A DNA stretch of 64,000 nucleotides from Ditylenchus dipsaci (GCA_004194705.1 SADC01001034.1:1-64000), one strand, 5' to 3'; positions 10,744 to 22,240 are shown, counted from the first letter of the stretch. Notes: a model not told the origin generated them from the letters alone. Program-made: numbers and translations.

Positions 10744-11622
10744 TTTAAAGGGGGGGGGTTAACTTTATATACGCACCGCCTTTGGTCGAAAGTTCTAATC
10801 CCTCTGGGGGTGTTTTAATTTACTTTTTTAGTAAGTTTTTTTGACTTTTAGGTCCAAAAATCATCGAGCAATCGATTGCAACCATTTCCAGCACTGATTC
10901 GCTGTCATCAACTGCCTCAATTTTGCGATTTTTGGCAATGACTACCAAAATCAAATGAAAACTAGCCAAAATGATGCGTACTAGGAACAGAATTTTTTTG
11001 CGATTTCAATTTTGCATTATTTTATACAACAGTATGCTGAAAACGACGGCAAGAAGCAGGGCTACATTTTGAGTGTAAGGCTGCAAATGAGTATGTAAAT
11101 TAAAATTGGGGAAAAACGTCAGTTCCAGGATACTACCGAAAAGTACTGGTATAGTCCTATTAAGGATTTTACCGAATTAGACTTTTATATTTTACCCTAA
11201 CTTTATACCAACTTTTCATCTGTATGATAGCTCAAATGAAAGCCCAGAAGCTTGGCTACACTTTGACACTAAACTTGGAAATAAAAGGAGAAAAAAACAG
11301 GCTTTGCACCCAGTGGTAGTCAAACCTGTGACCTAAAGCGATGCGTATATAAAGTTCCCCCCCCTTTAATGGTCATTTGCTTAAATTGGCAAAATCGGGG
11401 GACATCGTCAAATTGGACATGGTTCAGTGTTTTTTATATTTTAGCCCTAACTCTATACCAACTTTCCATCTGTCTGAGAGCTCAAATGAAAGCCCAAAAG
11501 CTTGGCTACATTTTGACACTAAAATTGTAAATAAAAGGAGAAAAAAATAAGGTCTGCAGCCAGTGGTACTCGAACCTGTGACCTAGGGCGATGCGTATAT
11601 AAAGTTCTCCCCCCCCCCTTTA
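10744..11622. mobile_element. Element with TTTATATACGCA ends plus a tandem partial duplication
   Basis: Left end AAAGGGGGGGGTT..CTTTATATACGCACCGCC and right end GCGATGCGTATATAAAGTTCCCCCCC (11340-11368) are inverted. The right-end segment (about 11189-11368) is duplicated at 11428-11622 with point differences. The interior GTCCAAAAATCATCGAGCAA is repeated in the second element at 12550. The right end in reverse reads TCACAGGTTCGAGTACC, a pol III B-box-like string. Confidence 0.7.
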
Positions 11623-12159
11623 AGAAAATGCAATAAACAGCTAGGCAAAATATTGACTCTGGTCTGAGATATAGCTATTCAAAGTTGAGGGGGGAGTTAT
11701 TAGTGCAGGGGAAGCTATTAGAGGAAATACGGTATTTGAAAACAATCCGAAAAAATTTTATATACGAATCAAAAGAGGAAAGAATGGACTACAAAATCAT
11801 ATGCTATGAATATTTTCGCGAAATAAATTTCGGTATCTACAATCAACCTAAAAGTAAGCCAATAAATTTTTACTTTAACAAAGACAGAAAATTCGGGGAT
11901 TGAAAATGCTGATTTTTTTTTAAGTTCTGTAAATTTAGCCATTATGTCCAAGTCATTTTCGCTTGAGAATGAGCAGGGCTATAAGATGACATATCGTGCA
12001 CACAAATTTAGCAATGAAAACTGGTCCTAGGGTGCCCTCAAAGTGTAGTGGTTTTCTTTTCTAGGACACCCTGTACTAGTAGAGCCCAACGTTGTTTGAA
12101 ACGATAACTTTGTCATATAAAAAAGTTAAGAGAATCACCGAACAAAAAGTAAGGTGAAT

Positions 12160-12316
12160 ACCGTATATTCTGTATTGAAGGCCCCTCTCTAATAAAGGCC
12201 CCCCTTGATTTTTTACTATGAATTCAGAGATAGGACCATTTTTGATTTACAATTTCAAGATTTTTCAGCGATTGAAAAAATAAAGGCCCGGGCCTTGAAT
12301 ACAGAATTTACGGTAA
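12160..12316. mobile_element. TACCGTAT-family MITE, copy 1
   Basis: TACCGTATATTCTGTATTGA at the left pairs with TGAATACAGAATTTACGGTA at the right; inner arms AAGGCCCC.../...GGGCCTT. TA flanks suggest a Tc1/mariner-like target. Its interior (TTGATTTACAATTTCAAG) is shared with the copy at 28118. Confidence 0.75.
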
Positions 12317-12674
12317 TCAATTTAAAATATGTATTTCGGCGCAGAATCGTGCGGCTTCAAAATTTGTGGCTTTAACTTGCGGCTTTAAAATTGATCAGTC
12401 AATTCAAATCATTTGTAATATAAAATGTACTTCCCCTTCAAAGGGGTAGGGGGGGGGGTGGAGGACTTTATATACCCAACGCCTGTTGTCAAAAGTTCAA
12501 GTCCTCTGGGGTATTTTAATTTACTTTTTTAGTAAGATGTTTGACTTTTAGGTCCAAAAATCATCGAGCAATCGGTTGCAACCATTTCCAGCGCTGCTTT
12601 GCTGTCAGCAACTGCCTCAATTTTGCGATTTTTGGCAAATGACCACCAAAATTAAAGTAAACGGACGAGGATTA

Positions 12675-12995
12675 AATGTGCCACCTTTTGGCTGAAAAGT
12701 GCAACCCTGTAGCTGAAAAGTGCCACCTTTTTGAGTTTTGGTCAATAAAGCTGAAATGTGCCACCTTTTGTTGAAAAGTGCCACCTTTTGGCTCAAAAGT
12801 GCCACCTTTTGTTGAAAAGTGCCACCTTTTGGCTCAAAAGTGCCACCTTTTGTTGAAATGTGCCACCTTTTGGCTGGAATGTGCCACCTTTTGGTTGGAA
12901 TATGCCACCTTTTGGCTGAAAAGTACCACCTTTGGTTGAAAAGTGCCAAGTTTGGTTCAAAAGTACCATCTTCGGTTGAAAAGTGCCACCTTATT
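12675..12995. repeat. TGCCACCTTTTGGCTGAAAAG tandem array
   Basis: About fifteen units of 20-21 bases, alternating GTTGAAAAG and GGCTCAAAAG variants. Spacing is regular but there are no unique spacers, so it is a minisatellite. Confidence 0.85.
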
Positions 12996-13224
12996 TAATG
13001 TACTCTACACCTACTACGCCACAATGCTATTACGCTCACCTACTTTTCAAGTCTCATACTATACTGTTCTTCTTACTAATTATTCCACTGCAGCTCCATC
13101 TTAATTTATCTGCAAATGAAAGTCTTTATTTCATTCCATCACACCGAAGTAACAACGAGAAACTGTTTCGAACGAGAACAAAATTTTCTTTACTTATCAA
13201 TAACTAGCGCTCCACCTTCTCTTG

Positions 13225-13351
13225 CCTTCCGCTTTCTTCCCTTCATTCGCTTTCCTCCAATAGGCTCACCCGTGATTTCCGGACTCAACTCCTTGTACTT
13301 CCAAGCAGCTTTGTATTCGTCCATGGTTGGTAATGGGGAAGTCAAAGGCTA
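13225..13351 (-). CDS. Possible exon of an unidentified gene
   Basis: On the minus strand, after ATATTTAG, an open frame reads PLTSPLPTMDEYKAAWKYK and ELSPEITG before a GTGAGC donor. Composition is protein-like. No partner exon or family was recognised, and it lies inside a repeat element, so it may be captured or spurious. Confidence 0.2.
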
Positions 13352-13447
13352 AATATGGACGTCAATCGAGAAAATAACTATTGGAATTCTTGCCTGTGAC
13401 CTAAGGCGATGCGTATATAAAGTTTCCCCCGCACCTCTTTAAAGTGG

Positions 13448-13680
13448 CATGCCCACGCTAATAAGAGGTGCTGCCCGGGAATTCGAATTTTTTCCTAATC
13501 ATTGAACTTCTGTACGAATTTTTCAACTTGGTTTCTAACGAAACCATACCTAAAATTGAATTCTAGACCTTTTTTGTCAGAAACCAAGTTGAAAAATCCG
13601 TACACAAGTTCAGTGATTGGGAAAACATTTTGAATTCCCGGGCACCACCTCTTATTAGCGTGGGTATGCCCCTTTAAAAC
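13448..13680. mobile_element. CTTGGTTTCTAAC-family MITE, copy 1
   Basis: Arms about 13449-13550 and 13574-13672 are reverse complements (CCCACGCTAATAAGAGGTG, CCCGGGAATTC, TTCAACTTGGTTTCTAAC). Further copies lie at 45955-46165, 50270-50470, 51680-51850 and, half only, 60800-60900. The outermost bases differ between copies while the hairpin core is constant. Confidence 0.8.
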
Positions 13681-13959
13681 GTTTTATTCTTGCAACTTTT
13701 TGGACCAGATTGATAAAAAAATTGACGAAAACCCGAAGAAAAATTTTATTTTTCATATTCGGCAATATTTGCCGAATATGACCGACTATTTTTGCACCAA
13801 TTTGTATTTCACCAGATTAAATTGCACCAATCTTCTCCTTCTCAAAAAATCCAGGTGTAAAAGAGTAGTCGAATTACAACCCACCCCACAAACAAACCCA
13901 CAAAACTTGCTCTCTGATCTTTTAAATATCCTTGCCTCATCACCAGCTAGTTCCAGGAA

Positions 13960-16752
13960 ATGCCGAAACAGACCAAAGATGAAGGAAAGTTTGTGGAATT
14001 GCCAGGAGCTGAAATGGGAAAAGTGGTAGTGCGTTTCCCTCCAGAAGCAAGTGGGTGAGTGAAGTCATTTAAAAGTCAGATCATAAAACATTTATTTTTA
14101 GGTACTTGCATATCGGTCATGCGAAAGCGGCTCTTCTCAATCAGCACTACCAGCATGCTTTGAAGGAAAATTGATAATGCGCTTTGATGACACCAATCCA
14201 GCTAAGGAGGATTCTCATTTTGAACAGGCATCTCTTTTAATTTTTTAATATTGGTAATCAACTCACGTGTGACCGCTGCAATCTTTCAGGTGATTAAAGA
14301 GGACTTGAAAATGTTGGAGATCGTGCCCGACCAGTGGACGCACTCTTCCGATCACTTTGAACTTCTATTGCGTCTTTGTGAAAAACTACTGTCTGGTAGG
14401 TGTCATTTTTTGTCTCTCTAAGATGTCGCATAGTTACAAAATTTAAGAAGGGAAAGCCTACGTGGACAACACCGACTCTGATACAATGCGTAAAGAACGG
14501 GAAGAGCGAGTTGAGTCAAAAAACAGAAGCAATAGTATGAGTTTCTTTACTTTTATCATTTTATGAATGTTATCTTATTAACAGGTCCTCAGGAAAACCT
14601 TGAGCTTTGGGAGCAGATGAAACAAGGGACGTCAAAGGGTCAAGAGTGCTGTGTCCGAATCAAAATTGATATGAAGAGCAATAATGGAGCTATGCGTGAT
14701 CCAGCCATCTATCGTTGCAAAGCAGAAGAGCATGTTCGCACGGGCAATAAATACAAGTATGCTATCTTGGAATTAATTGCGCATTTAAAGTATTGTCTCC
14801 AGGGTTTACCCGACGTACGATTTCGCTTGCCCTGTGATTGACAGTGTTGAGGGGGTGACTCATGCGCTGCGAACGACAGAGTACCATGATCGCGATGACC
14901 AAGTTTGATATTTTTTTCGAAAGAATTTGCATATACTTCTTTTAGTATTACTTCATCTGTGATGCTTTGGAGCTTCGAAAGCCTCACATTTGGGAATATG
15001 CTCGTTTGAGTGAGTCTTACAAGAGAGGGACACCTGACTGTGACTTAGGGGAGATTCGATGAGAATTTTTTGCTTGTTCTTGTAGAGCTTGCCAAAGTTC
15101 CTGACAAATCTGGCTCCCCAGCTCTGAAGGTCCATAAAATGTGGTAGAGGGGCCACTCAAAATTCTGAAAATAGCTCGATACCTACCGTATAACCTCTAA
15201 TAAACGGGCACCCCTGGATTCAAAATCGTGTTCTTGGCATTGTGTTTTAGCCCATTTTTTATAGTTTGATCTCGGAAAAGTTACCACCCAATTGGTAGCT
15301 AATGAGATGAGCTACAAGATGAGTGGTAATTTGCCTGAGAAAATTCTTCAAAAAATAGGTGAAAAACAGAATGCCAAAAACAGGATTTTGAATTAGGGGG
15401 GTGCCCGTTTATTAGAGGTTATACGGTATACCTTTATCATAGTTTTTTATAGCTGACCCTTGGGCCATGGGTCATTCCTAAAAATTTTGTTAGATTTCAG
15501 AGCTGGGGAGCCATATTCATAAGGAATTAGCGCACGCTCTGCAAGAATACGCGCTTAAAAAAATATCGAGATTACCCCAGGTCACAGTCTGGTTTCATAC
15601 ATATTCAGTTATGTAACCACTATTGCTTTTTAGACATGACAAACACTGTAATGAGCAAGCGTAAATTGACTGTCTTAGTCAACGAGAAGGTCGTTGATGG
15701 ATGGTGATATTTTCTTTTAGACTTTTGTTCTTCCTTGTCTCAATAATAAATGTGCAGGGATGATCCGAGAATGCCGACAGTTCGTGGAGTGATGCGCCGT
15801 GGAATGACCGTGGAAGGACTGAAGCAGTTCATTCTGGCCCAGGGTGGAAGTCGTTCGGTCGTGATGATGGAGTGGGACAAAATCTGGGCGTTCAATAAAG
15901 TAATTTTCTTGGCCACTTTTTGATTCTTTATGTTACCACCAACAATTGAGTTTTAGAAGGTGATAGACCCAGTTGCCCCTAGATTTATAGCCTTAGAGAA
16001 GCCTCCTAATGATGCTGTCAAGCAGCCTATCGTGCCAGTTACAATTCGTCCTTCTTTCGACTCTGAACTTCGTCCGGTTCCGCTCCATCCAAAGGTAGCC
16101 TTTCGGACTAATTTATCAAACTTATCTGAAAGGTGGTTTTTTAGAACCCTGACATCGGTACAAAGCAAGTATGGTTTAGCCCCAGAATTCTAATTGCTCA
16201 ATCGGATGCTACAATGATTAAAGAAGGAGACGTGGTGACTTTCGTCCAATGGGGCAATATGAAGGTTGTCGAGGTTCAGAAAAAAGACGATGTGGTAGTG
16301 GGAATTATTGTTGATCTTGACCTGGACAATAAGGTGCACTTTAATGTGATCTAGTCTTTTTTACTTTAAAAATCGAAATTTTCAGAACTACAAGAAGACA
16401 CTCAAGGTTACTTGGTTGGCTGATAAGCGGAAGATGCAGTACCCGTGAAGGCTATCCACTACGATCATATTATCAGTAAAGCAATTCTTGCCAAGGATGA
16501 AGATTGGCGACAGTTTGTGAATGTCAACAGCATGGTATTAATCTTTTTGCTCTGAGTACTTCGTACAAATTCAAATTTCAGAGCCAGAAAGACTACTTGG
16601 GAGAAGCGGCATTGAAGATCCTGAAAAGAGGAGATATTATCGAGCTTCAGCGAATAAAGTTTTTCATCTGTGATCAGCCAGCTAGAGAAGATGGTCCGTT
16701 GGTGTTGATTGAGATTCCAGATGGTACCATTGCCAAGAACGTTAAAAAATGA
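13960..16752 (+). CDS. ears-1: Cytoplasmic-type glutamyl-tRNA synthetase, catalytic and anticodon-binding regions (13 exons)
   Basis: Charges tRNA-Glu with glutamate in the cytosol. Exons: 13960-14054, 14102-14227, 14290-14395, 14448-14534, 14585-14756, 14803-14902, 14946-15009, 15634-15703, 15758-15899, 15957-16094, 16145-16333, 16386-16534, 16582-16752. The class I HIGH motif is in [12 protein letters not shown] (exon 2) and the KMSKS equivalent in [11 protein letters not shown] (exon 8). [40 protein letters not shown] and [17 protein letters not shown] are archaeal/eukaryotic GluRS signatures. Exons 10-13 give the C-terminal beta-barrel, ending [10 protein letters not shown]...[12 protein letters not shown] and a stop, with no prolyl synthetase fused. 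Single-base deletions break the frame near 14160 (GCTTTTGAA expected) and near 16440. The intron after exon 2 has a GC donor, and the seventh intron (15010-15633) holds nested foldbacks. The ATG at 13960 may be internal; see the GST-like exons at 868-2955. Confidence 0.88.
15032..15605. mobile_element. Foldback with a TACCGTAT-family MITE in its centre, inside a GluRS intron
   Basis: Outer arms TGACTTAGGGGAGATTCGAT...GGCTCCCCAGCTCTGAA (about 15041-15128) and CAGAGCTGGGGAGCC...ACCCCAGGTCACA (about 15498-15588) are inverted and moderately diverged. Near the loop sits a younger insertion, 15184-15432, with perfect 26-base ends (ACCGTATAACCTCTAATAAA and complement) and TA flanks. Both lie in the intron between the exons ending YARL and starting NMTNTVM. 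Confidence 0.8.
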
Positions 16753-16850
16753 TGAAAATAGTCACTTTTTTCTCCTGTTTTCTTGTTGCTCATGTCATCG
16801 GTGTTGCAGTGGAATAAAGTAGTCGTTGAAGTAAATGACGTACCATAGTA

Positions 16851-18720
16851 CAGTGAACCTTCATATAACCAACATTTTTTCGAAATTTAGACGAGAAATG
16901 TGCCCTCGATACAACGGAACCTTCGATATAACGAATATTTTTTAAATTTTCATATGGGAAAGTGTCTATATAACTAGGCTGGCAGTAAGGGGTCCGGGCG
17001 GGAAACGGGAATGGGAATTTGAAAAAAAATTGCTCCTGCGGGAAACGGGAATGGGAATTCCAAAATTTCGGGAATCCCGACGGGAAACGGGAATTTGTTA
17101 AATAAGAGAGAAAAGCCAAAATTCTGCGATTTTTTCTTCAAACAAATCAAAACAAACAAATCAATAAAGGCCTATTCAGACTTCCCAAAGTCACGCTTGA
17201 CTCCGGAGTCAAATGGTCTGACTCCGGAGTCAAATCGATGACTCCAGAGTCAGCATGAGCTCGGAGTCAACCCATTTTGGTCATGCAAAACTACTGTAAT
17301 CATTTGTTTTGCATTTTTTCATCTTGTTTTCGATCGGGATCCTATTTTTTGGATTGCAAGACGATGAAAAATATACTGTGACAGATGTCACAGGAGAAAA
17401 GTTATAGTATGCAGAGAGTGATCTTTAATTTTAAAAATCTTCATCGGAACAAGCAAATGGTACTGTCTTGGTTTTAGAAATGAAAAAAGCTTGTGCTTAC
17501 AGTAAGTAGATTCCTAAATTCTCAGCCGTTATGCTGTTGAAGAGGCTCTAGGTAAATTCGTCTCCACAACCGCTAATTCAAAAATTTCGAACAGGTTCGA
17601 AATTCGAATCCAATCGGTAGGAAACACAATTTTTTCTTGTTAAAGAGCCATATAGTCTTAGTAAAGCCGAATGTGGGTAGGAAGAGCATCAAGTAGGTAC
17701 GGGCGGCGGTAAATTCAGATGTGCTAAAGAGGGTTTGACAGTAGTAAAACACCGTTTTCTCGAGTATTTTTTTGAGTTTTGGTAAATCGAGATTTGGTAA
17801 AATCAATTATTGCCCAATACTCAAGAAATACCATACAAAACTTTATTTTACTATTATCAAACCATCTTCAGCGTGTCCGAAGCAGTCCAGAAAACAAGGT
17901 TTGGAACATGAAAAATGTAAAAATTTTTTTGCTCTAAGTGGACAACCACTTGCCATATTTTCTGGAATAATTCAGGCATGCTGAAGATGGTTTGATAGTG
18001 ATGAAATGCCGTTTCGTCGAGTATTGGACAATAATTGATTTTACTAAAACTGGTTTTTATCAAAGCTCAAGAATACCCTACAAAACGGCATTTTAGCACT
18101 ATGAACCATCTTCAGCATGTCCGAATTAGTCCAGAAAATAGGTTTTAAGGCTAAAAAGTAAAAAAATTAAAATATGTATTGTCTGTTCACCTGACCATGA
18201 GGGACCTACTCAATGTATTGTGGTTGGGGTGGGTAAAGTCGTAATTTTGGTCCTAACAAACCTGATTTCCCACACAATTCTAAGTTAGAAAAATATTTGC
18301 TACTACCAGGATTCGAACCTGCTCGAAATTTTTGAATTGGCGGTTTTGGTGACAAATTTACCTGGGGACAAATTTACCTGGGGACGAATTTACCTCGGGA
18401 CGAATTTACCGGGAACGAATCTACCGCCGCCCGTTGAAGAAGACGTTCGCCAGAAATGACGAAAGAAATGACAAGCAAAATTGCTTAGGATCAAACTTTT
18501 TTCGTTTTGACACTAAAAAAATATAATTTGGATTTCGGGAAAATTTCGGGATTTTTGAAAATTAAGCGGGCGGGAAACGGGATTTCTAACTTTGAACCGG
18601 CGGGAAACGGGAACGGGAAAGTGATTATTTTCGGGATTCCCAAACCGGGATTCCCGTGGGATTCCCGTCCCGCTGCCAAGCCTATATATAACGAGACTTT
18701 CAAATAAAATGTACATTAAA
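16851..18720. mobile_element. pogo-like sequence interrupted by a hAT-type element
   Basis: TACAGTGAACCTTCATATAACC at 16851 and GGAACCTTCGATATAACG at 16917 resemble pogo/Tigger ends. The sequence breaks at TATATAAC and resumes at 18685 with TATATAACGAGACTTTC, the duplication made by the insertion described next. Confidence 0.55.
16975..18684. mobile_element. hAT-type foldback, GGGAAACGGG / GGGATTCCCG word family
   Basis: Ends TAGGCTGGCAG and CTGCCAAGCCTA are flanked by an exact 8-base duplication TATATAAC (16967-16974, 18685-18692). Subterminal arrays: GCGGGAAACGGGAATGGGAA at 16995-17095 and GGGATTCCCGTGGGATTCCC at 18535-18675. Inside are a GACTCCGGAGTC array (17190-17270), a foldback of GGTAAATTCGTC...AATTCAAAAATTTCGA arms (17550-17600 against 18315-18370), and inner hairpins with AACCATCTTCAGC.GTCCGA (17858, 17978 inverted, 18105). 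No coding sequence recognised. Confidence 0.85.
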
Positions 18721-18762
18721 AAAATGGAGGAAATCACCCTTTTACAAGCTTGGCAATATGAG

Positions 18763-18971
18763 CAGGGCTCCGAATCGTCCTTTTTAAAAAGATTTGTCCT
18801 TTTTGGGGCACCCAAATCTTTTTTTATTTTCGAAAATTTAGTCAAAATCTTTTTTTTTTCGCTTCCAAATGGCAACAAGCACTGGATAAAATGACCCTTT
18901 TACTTCAAAAATAGTCAAAATGTCCTTTTTTACCAAATGTCATTTTTTGAAAATTTTCATTCGGAGCCCTG
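18763..18971. mobile_element. hAT-type MITE, CAGGGCTCCGAAT family, copy 1
   Basis: Ends CAGGGCTCCGAAT / ATTCGGAGCCCTG with exact 8-base duplication AATATGAG (18755-18762, 18972-18979). Interior AAATCTTTTTTTATTTTCGA and CAAGCACTGGATAAAATGA are shared with 58581-58767. Confidence 0.85.
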
Positions 18972-18979
18972 AATATGAG

Positions 18980-19551
18980 GCTATAGGAGCCGTTATAACA
19001 ACGATTCAATACACATTGGGGTTCGATACTGCGATTCGATACAATTGCGATTCGAACACTATTACATATACTTTGACTTACAATGGTATGCTTTCTTCTA
19101 ACAAATATAATTTGAACAGTTTTGTTGCCTGTGGCTTACAGCATACAGAAACTTAGGTATGCTTACATTTTTATGCACCCAGAGTTACTTTCTAGTGATT
19201 TGTGTGTAAGGTCATGGGCGTACCCAGGATGGGGCGAGCCGGGCTTTAGCCCCTTCCGTCGGGATTTTTTAGTCTTTTTAGCCCTTTTCGCCTATCCCGT
19301 CAGGAAAAATTTTGCAATCCTAGGTACGCATATGTGTAAGGGAACGTCCATAGATTATGTCAGACTGACAGGCCGTTTTCGGAAACTTTTTTCACTCTTT
19401 TTGGTACATCTTTGAACAATTTTTGAGACCAGTCGATTTTTTGATCATAGGGTGGGTATCATGGTTTTATCATTTTGAATCAGAATTTTTTTCTAAGGAG
19501 TGTCTTCCTGATGCTAAAAGCATGTTTAAAGTACGTTTTAGTAGTCCAAAT
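18980..19551. other. Spacer with a partial CATGCATACCAGAG-family fragment
   Basis: TATGCACCCAGAGTTACTTTCTAGTGAT at about 19171 matches the flank of the 48815 copy. No gene recognised. Confidence 0.4.
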
Positions 19552-20047
19552 TAGGCTTGGGCGTAGGATTGGAATCCCATGGGATTCCAGGATTGGAATC
19601 CCAGAAATTTCGGAAATCCCATCCCAAATCCGAAAGTTTCAGAGTCCGAAATCCCAAATCCCACCGGTTGGCATTTCAAAAATCCGAAAATTATCCCAAA
19701 ATCCCCAAAAAATGCGTTCAAATTCATTTAGTATCAAAACGAAAAGAAAATTTTCTTTTACATGACTTTTGTTTGTTCTATTTGTCATTTGTTTCGTCAT
19801 TTTTGTTGTTTTTGTCTTCATATTTGTTTGTTGTTTGAAATTGATTAAAATCATTGAATAGTTAATCAAGTGTTTGATTTTGAACAAATCCCAAATCCCA
19901 CTGGGATTCCCAGAATTTTGGAAATCCCAATCCAAAATCCCAAAGTTTAAAATAATTTTTAAAATCCCAATCCAAAATCCCAAAGTTTGAAATAATTTTT
20001 AAAATCCCAATCCAAAATCCCAAAAAAAACACGAACGCCCAAGCCTA
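19552..20047. mobile_element. hAT-type element, GGGATTTGGGATT word family
   Basis: Ends TAGGCTTGGGCGT / ACGCCCAAGCCTA with duplications GTCCAAAT and GTCTAAAT (7 of 8). Subterminal arrays of GGAATCCCA, AAATCCCA and CAATCCAAAATCCC on both sides. The short AT-rich middle shows no transposase. A related array stands next to a hAT coding fragment at 35440. Confidence 0.85.
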
Positions 20048-20357
20048 GTCTAAATGCTGAAAAAACTTCTTTGATATCAAAATGATGCGCAGAATCTGCG
20101 CTTTCTGCTGCAATAAAAGTGTTGAAATATAAACGGCGAATACAATGATTTTTAGTGTTTAGACGAAGGAACTAAATTCTGTATTTCATGGGATTTTCGA
20201 AAAATGCTAATATTTTGCATGTAATACGGCAATTTACCCGGCTAAGTTTGTATTTATTTGAAAGCCTGTTGAATTCTGCACCTGATAAGAGCTTTAGTTA
20301 CAAAAAATTGTTTCCGAATAAAAGATACGATCAAATAACTAAACAACTCAAAATGGA
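20048..20357. other. AT-rich spacer, nothing recognised
   Basis: No gene, hairpin or repeat family identified in this stretch between two hAT-type insertions. Confidence 0.4.
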
Positions 20358-20365
20358 GAATGTCC

Positions 20366-21775
20366 CAGAGGTGGGCAAAGATCAGATCAGTTCAGATCAG
20401 ATCAGTTCAGATCAGATCAGATCGCCGAAGATCAGATCAGATCAAGATCAGATCAGATCGGCATAATATTTTTTTTCTTTAATTTTGTCAAATTTGACAC
20501 TTTAAGTCAAAATTTAGCGGCGAAACGTATTTTACACATAGTTGGGAAAGATCAGATCAATTTAGATCAGATCAGTTCAGATCGGGTCAGTTCGGGTCAG
20601 ATCGGGTCAGATCAGTTCAGATCGGTTGTTGATTACTGTGCAGAATTTTCCGGTGAACACGATGGCGGGGCTCCTTTTTGCTACAATCATTGATGAAGTA
20701 GGTGTAAAAGGGTCCGGGAGGTAACACATTGTGCAGGGTCAAAATCCAGCTGGGTACCCACAGGTTTTCAATTAATGCGCCATGATGGTCATACTACACC
20801 CACGCTCATAATATACCAAAATGACCGCCAGGAATTTAGCTTTTTGAAAATACTAACCATTGACTCTTTCGATTTGAAGGTTTAAGATAAATCACCACTT
20901 GTTTATTGGAGTAGCGATTTTCAAAACGCTCCATTCTTACTTTCTACAAGCAAAAAACTTTGTGCAGAGATAAAATATAGCTGAATAATAAAAACAAAAA
21001 CAAAGAGCAGAATGTCACTGTCATTTTGGCTTTGAATGCAACTATAGTTCATTGTCAAGTTATGACAAAATGTGCAAAATGAATATATAAGTTGTGACAC
21101 AAATTTTTTATAACTTTTTTTCCGCTGGGAAAACTTTTGATTCTGACACTGCATTCGTGTTCAGCGTGGTCGATTTGCTTATAAAACTTCTTTCAAAATT
21201 TCAGAGTCCCCGTCAAATTTTGATTTCCGCTCAAGACAATTAAGATTGAAATTTTAAATTCAAATGTTAATTATCTTGAACGAAATTCAAAATTTGACAG
21301 TGACTCTGAAATTTCAAAAGAAGCTTTACTTTATGAAGACCATGCTGAACACGAATCCAGTGTCCGAATGAAAAGTTTTTCCAGCCGAAAAAAATCTACC
21401 GACAAAAGTTGTAATTAAATATATAGTTAAAAACACAATAAACCTTTCTTTTTGACTGTAAAATACGTTTCGCCGTAAAATTTTGACTCAAAGTGTGAAA
21501 TTTGACAAAATTAAAGAAAAAAATGTAAGCCGATCTCAGCCGATCTGACCCGATCTGACCCGATCTGAACTGATCTGATCTAAATAGATCTGATCTTCTT
21601 TCAACTTTGTATAAAATACGTTTCGCCGTAAAATTTTGACTTAGAGTGTGAAATTTGACTAAATTAAAGAAAAAAAATATTATGCCGATCTGATCTGATC
21701 TGATCTTGATCTGATCTGATCTTCGGCGATCTGATCTGAACTGATCTGATCTGATCTGATCTTTGCCCACCTCTG
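20366..21775. mobile_element. hAT-type element with GATCAGATC word arrays and a palindromic centre
   Basis: Ends CAGAGGTGGGCAAAGATCAG / TTTGCCCACCTCTG with exact duplication GAATGTCC (20358-20365, 21776-21783). Arrays of GATCAGATC, GATCAGTTCA and GATCGGGTC lie at 20380-20460 and 20545-20635 and, inverted, at 21528-21598 and 21685-21770. A spacer with GCGAAACGTATTTTACA separates the two shells. The centre holds a hairpin of the CACCGGATTCGTGTTCAGC family (21145-21375). No transposase seen. Confidence 0.88.
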
Positions 21776-21904
21776 GAATGTCCATCAATGAATTTCTAAA
21801 AAAAGGTGCAAAAAAGAACTTTTTTTTGAAAGTTTCTTGCCCCTAACTTGTTCAGCGCAAAATTCTGAACAAAACGCTCCCATTAGCACAAACCGGCTTT
21901 TAAG

Positions 21905-22240
21905 TGATAAAAACATGCATACCAGATTTTATTTATGCGGTAGGCTCCAGTTAGCAAAACTATGTTCAAATCCCATCTTTCTGGGTACCCTATATTCTCT
22001 ATTAATCCCCATGGCGGATTATTTTTCAACCCCTAAAAATCGGAAAATTTTGAGGTCGATTTCGAGATATTTGGGCAGTAGACCAAGATCTGAAAAGTGG
22101 AATCAGGAGAGCTCGTGCTCATTAAGAAAACGCAAACAACAGATCTGTGAAATGGTTGATCCAGACTGAGATGTGAGGTCCGTGGGGTTGGGGATTATTA
22201 AAGAGTGGGGGATTAATAGAGAATATACGGTATATTGGTA
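21905..22240. mobile_element. CATGCATACCAGA fragment next to a TACCGTAT-family MITE
   Basis: CATGCATACCAGATTTTATT at 21913 and AAAACTATGTTCAA belong to the CATGCATACCAGAG family. Then TACCCTATATTCTCTATTAA (about 21988) pairs with TTAATAGAGAATATACGGTA (about 22213-22232) as the ends of a TACCGTAT MITE whose interior differs from the other copies. Confidence 0.7.

Larger units (their letters stand above)
12440..13445. mobile_element. Second TTTATATACGCA-end element carrying a 20-base tandem array
   Basis: The left end (GGGGGGGGTGGAGGACTTTATATACCC) and interior copy the element at 10744. The right end is GTGACCTAAGGCGATGCGTATATAAAG at 13388. Between about 12675 and 12995 lies an array of TGCCACCTTTTGGCTGAAAAG (unit about 20 bases, alternating variants). 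The array is absent from the first element, so it arose or was inserted here. Confidence 0.65.

Noticed and set aside
12675..12995. Regular repeats that could suggest a CRISPR array
   Set aside because: Units are contiguous variants of one 20-base sequence with no unique spacers, no cas genes and a eukaryotic context.
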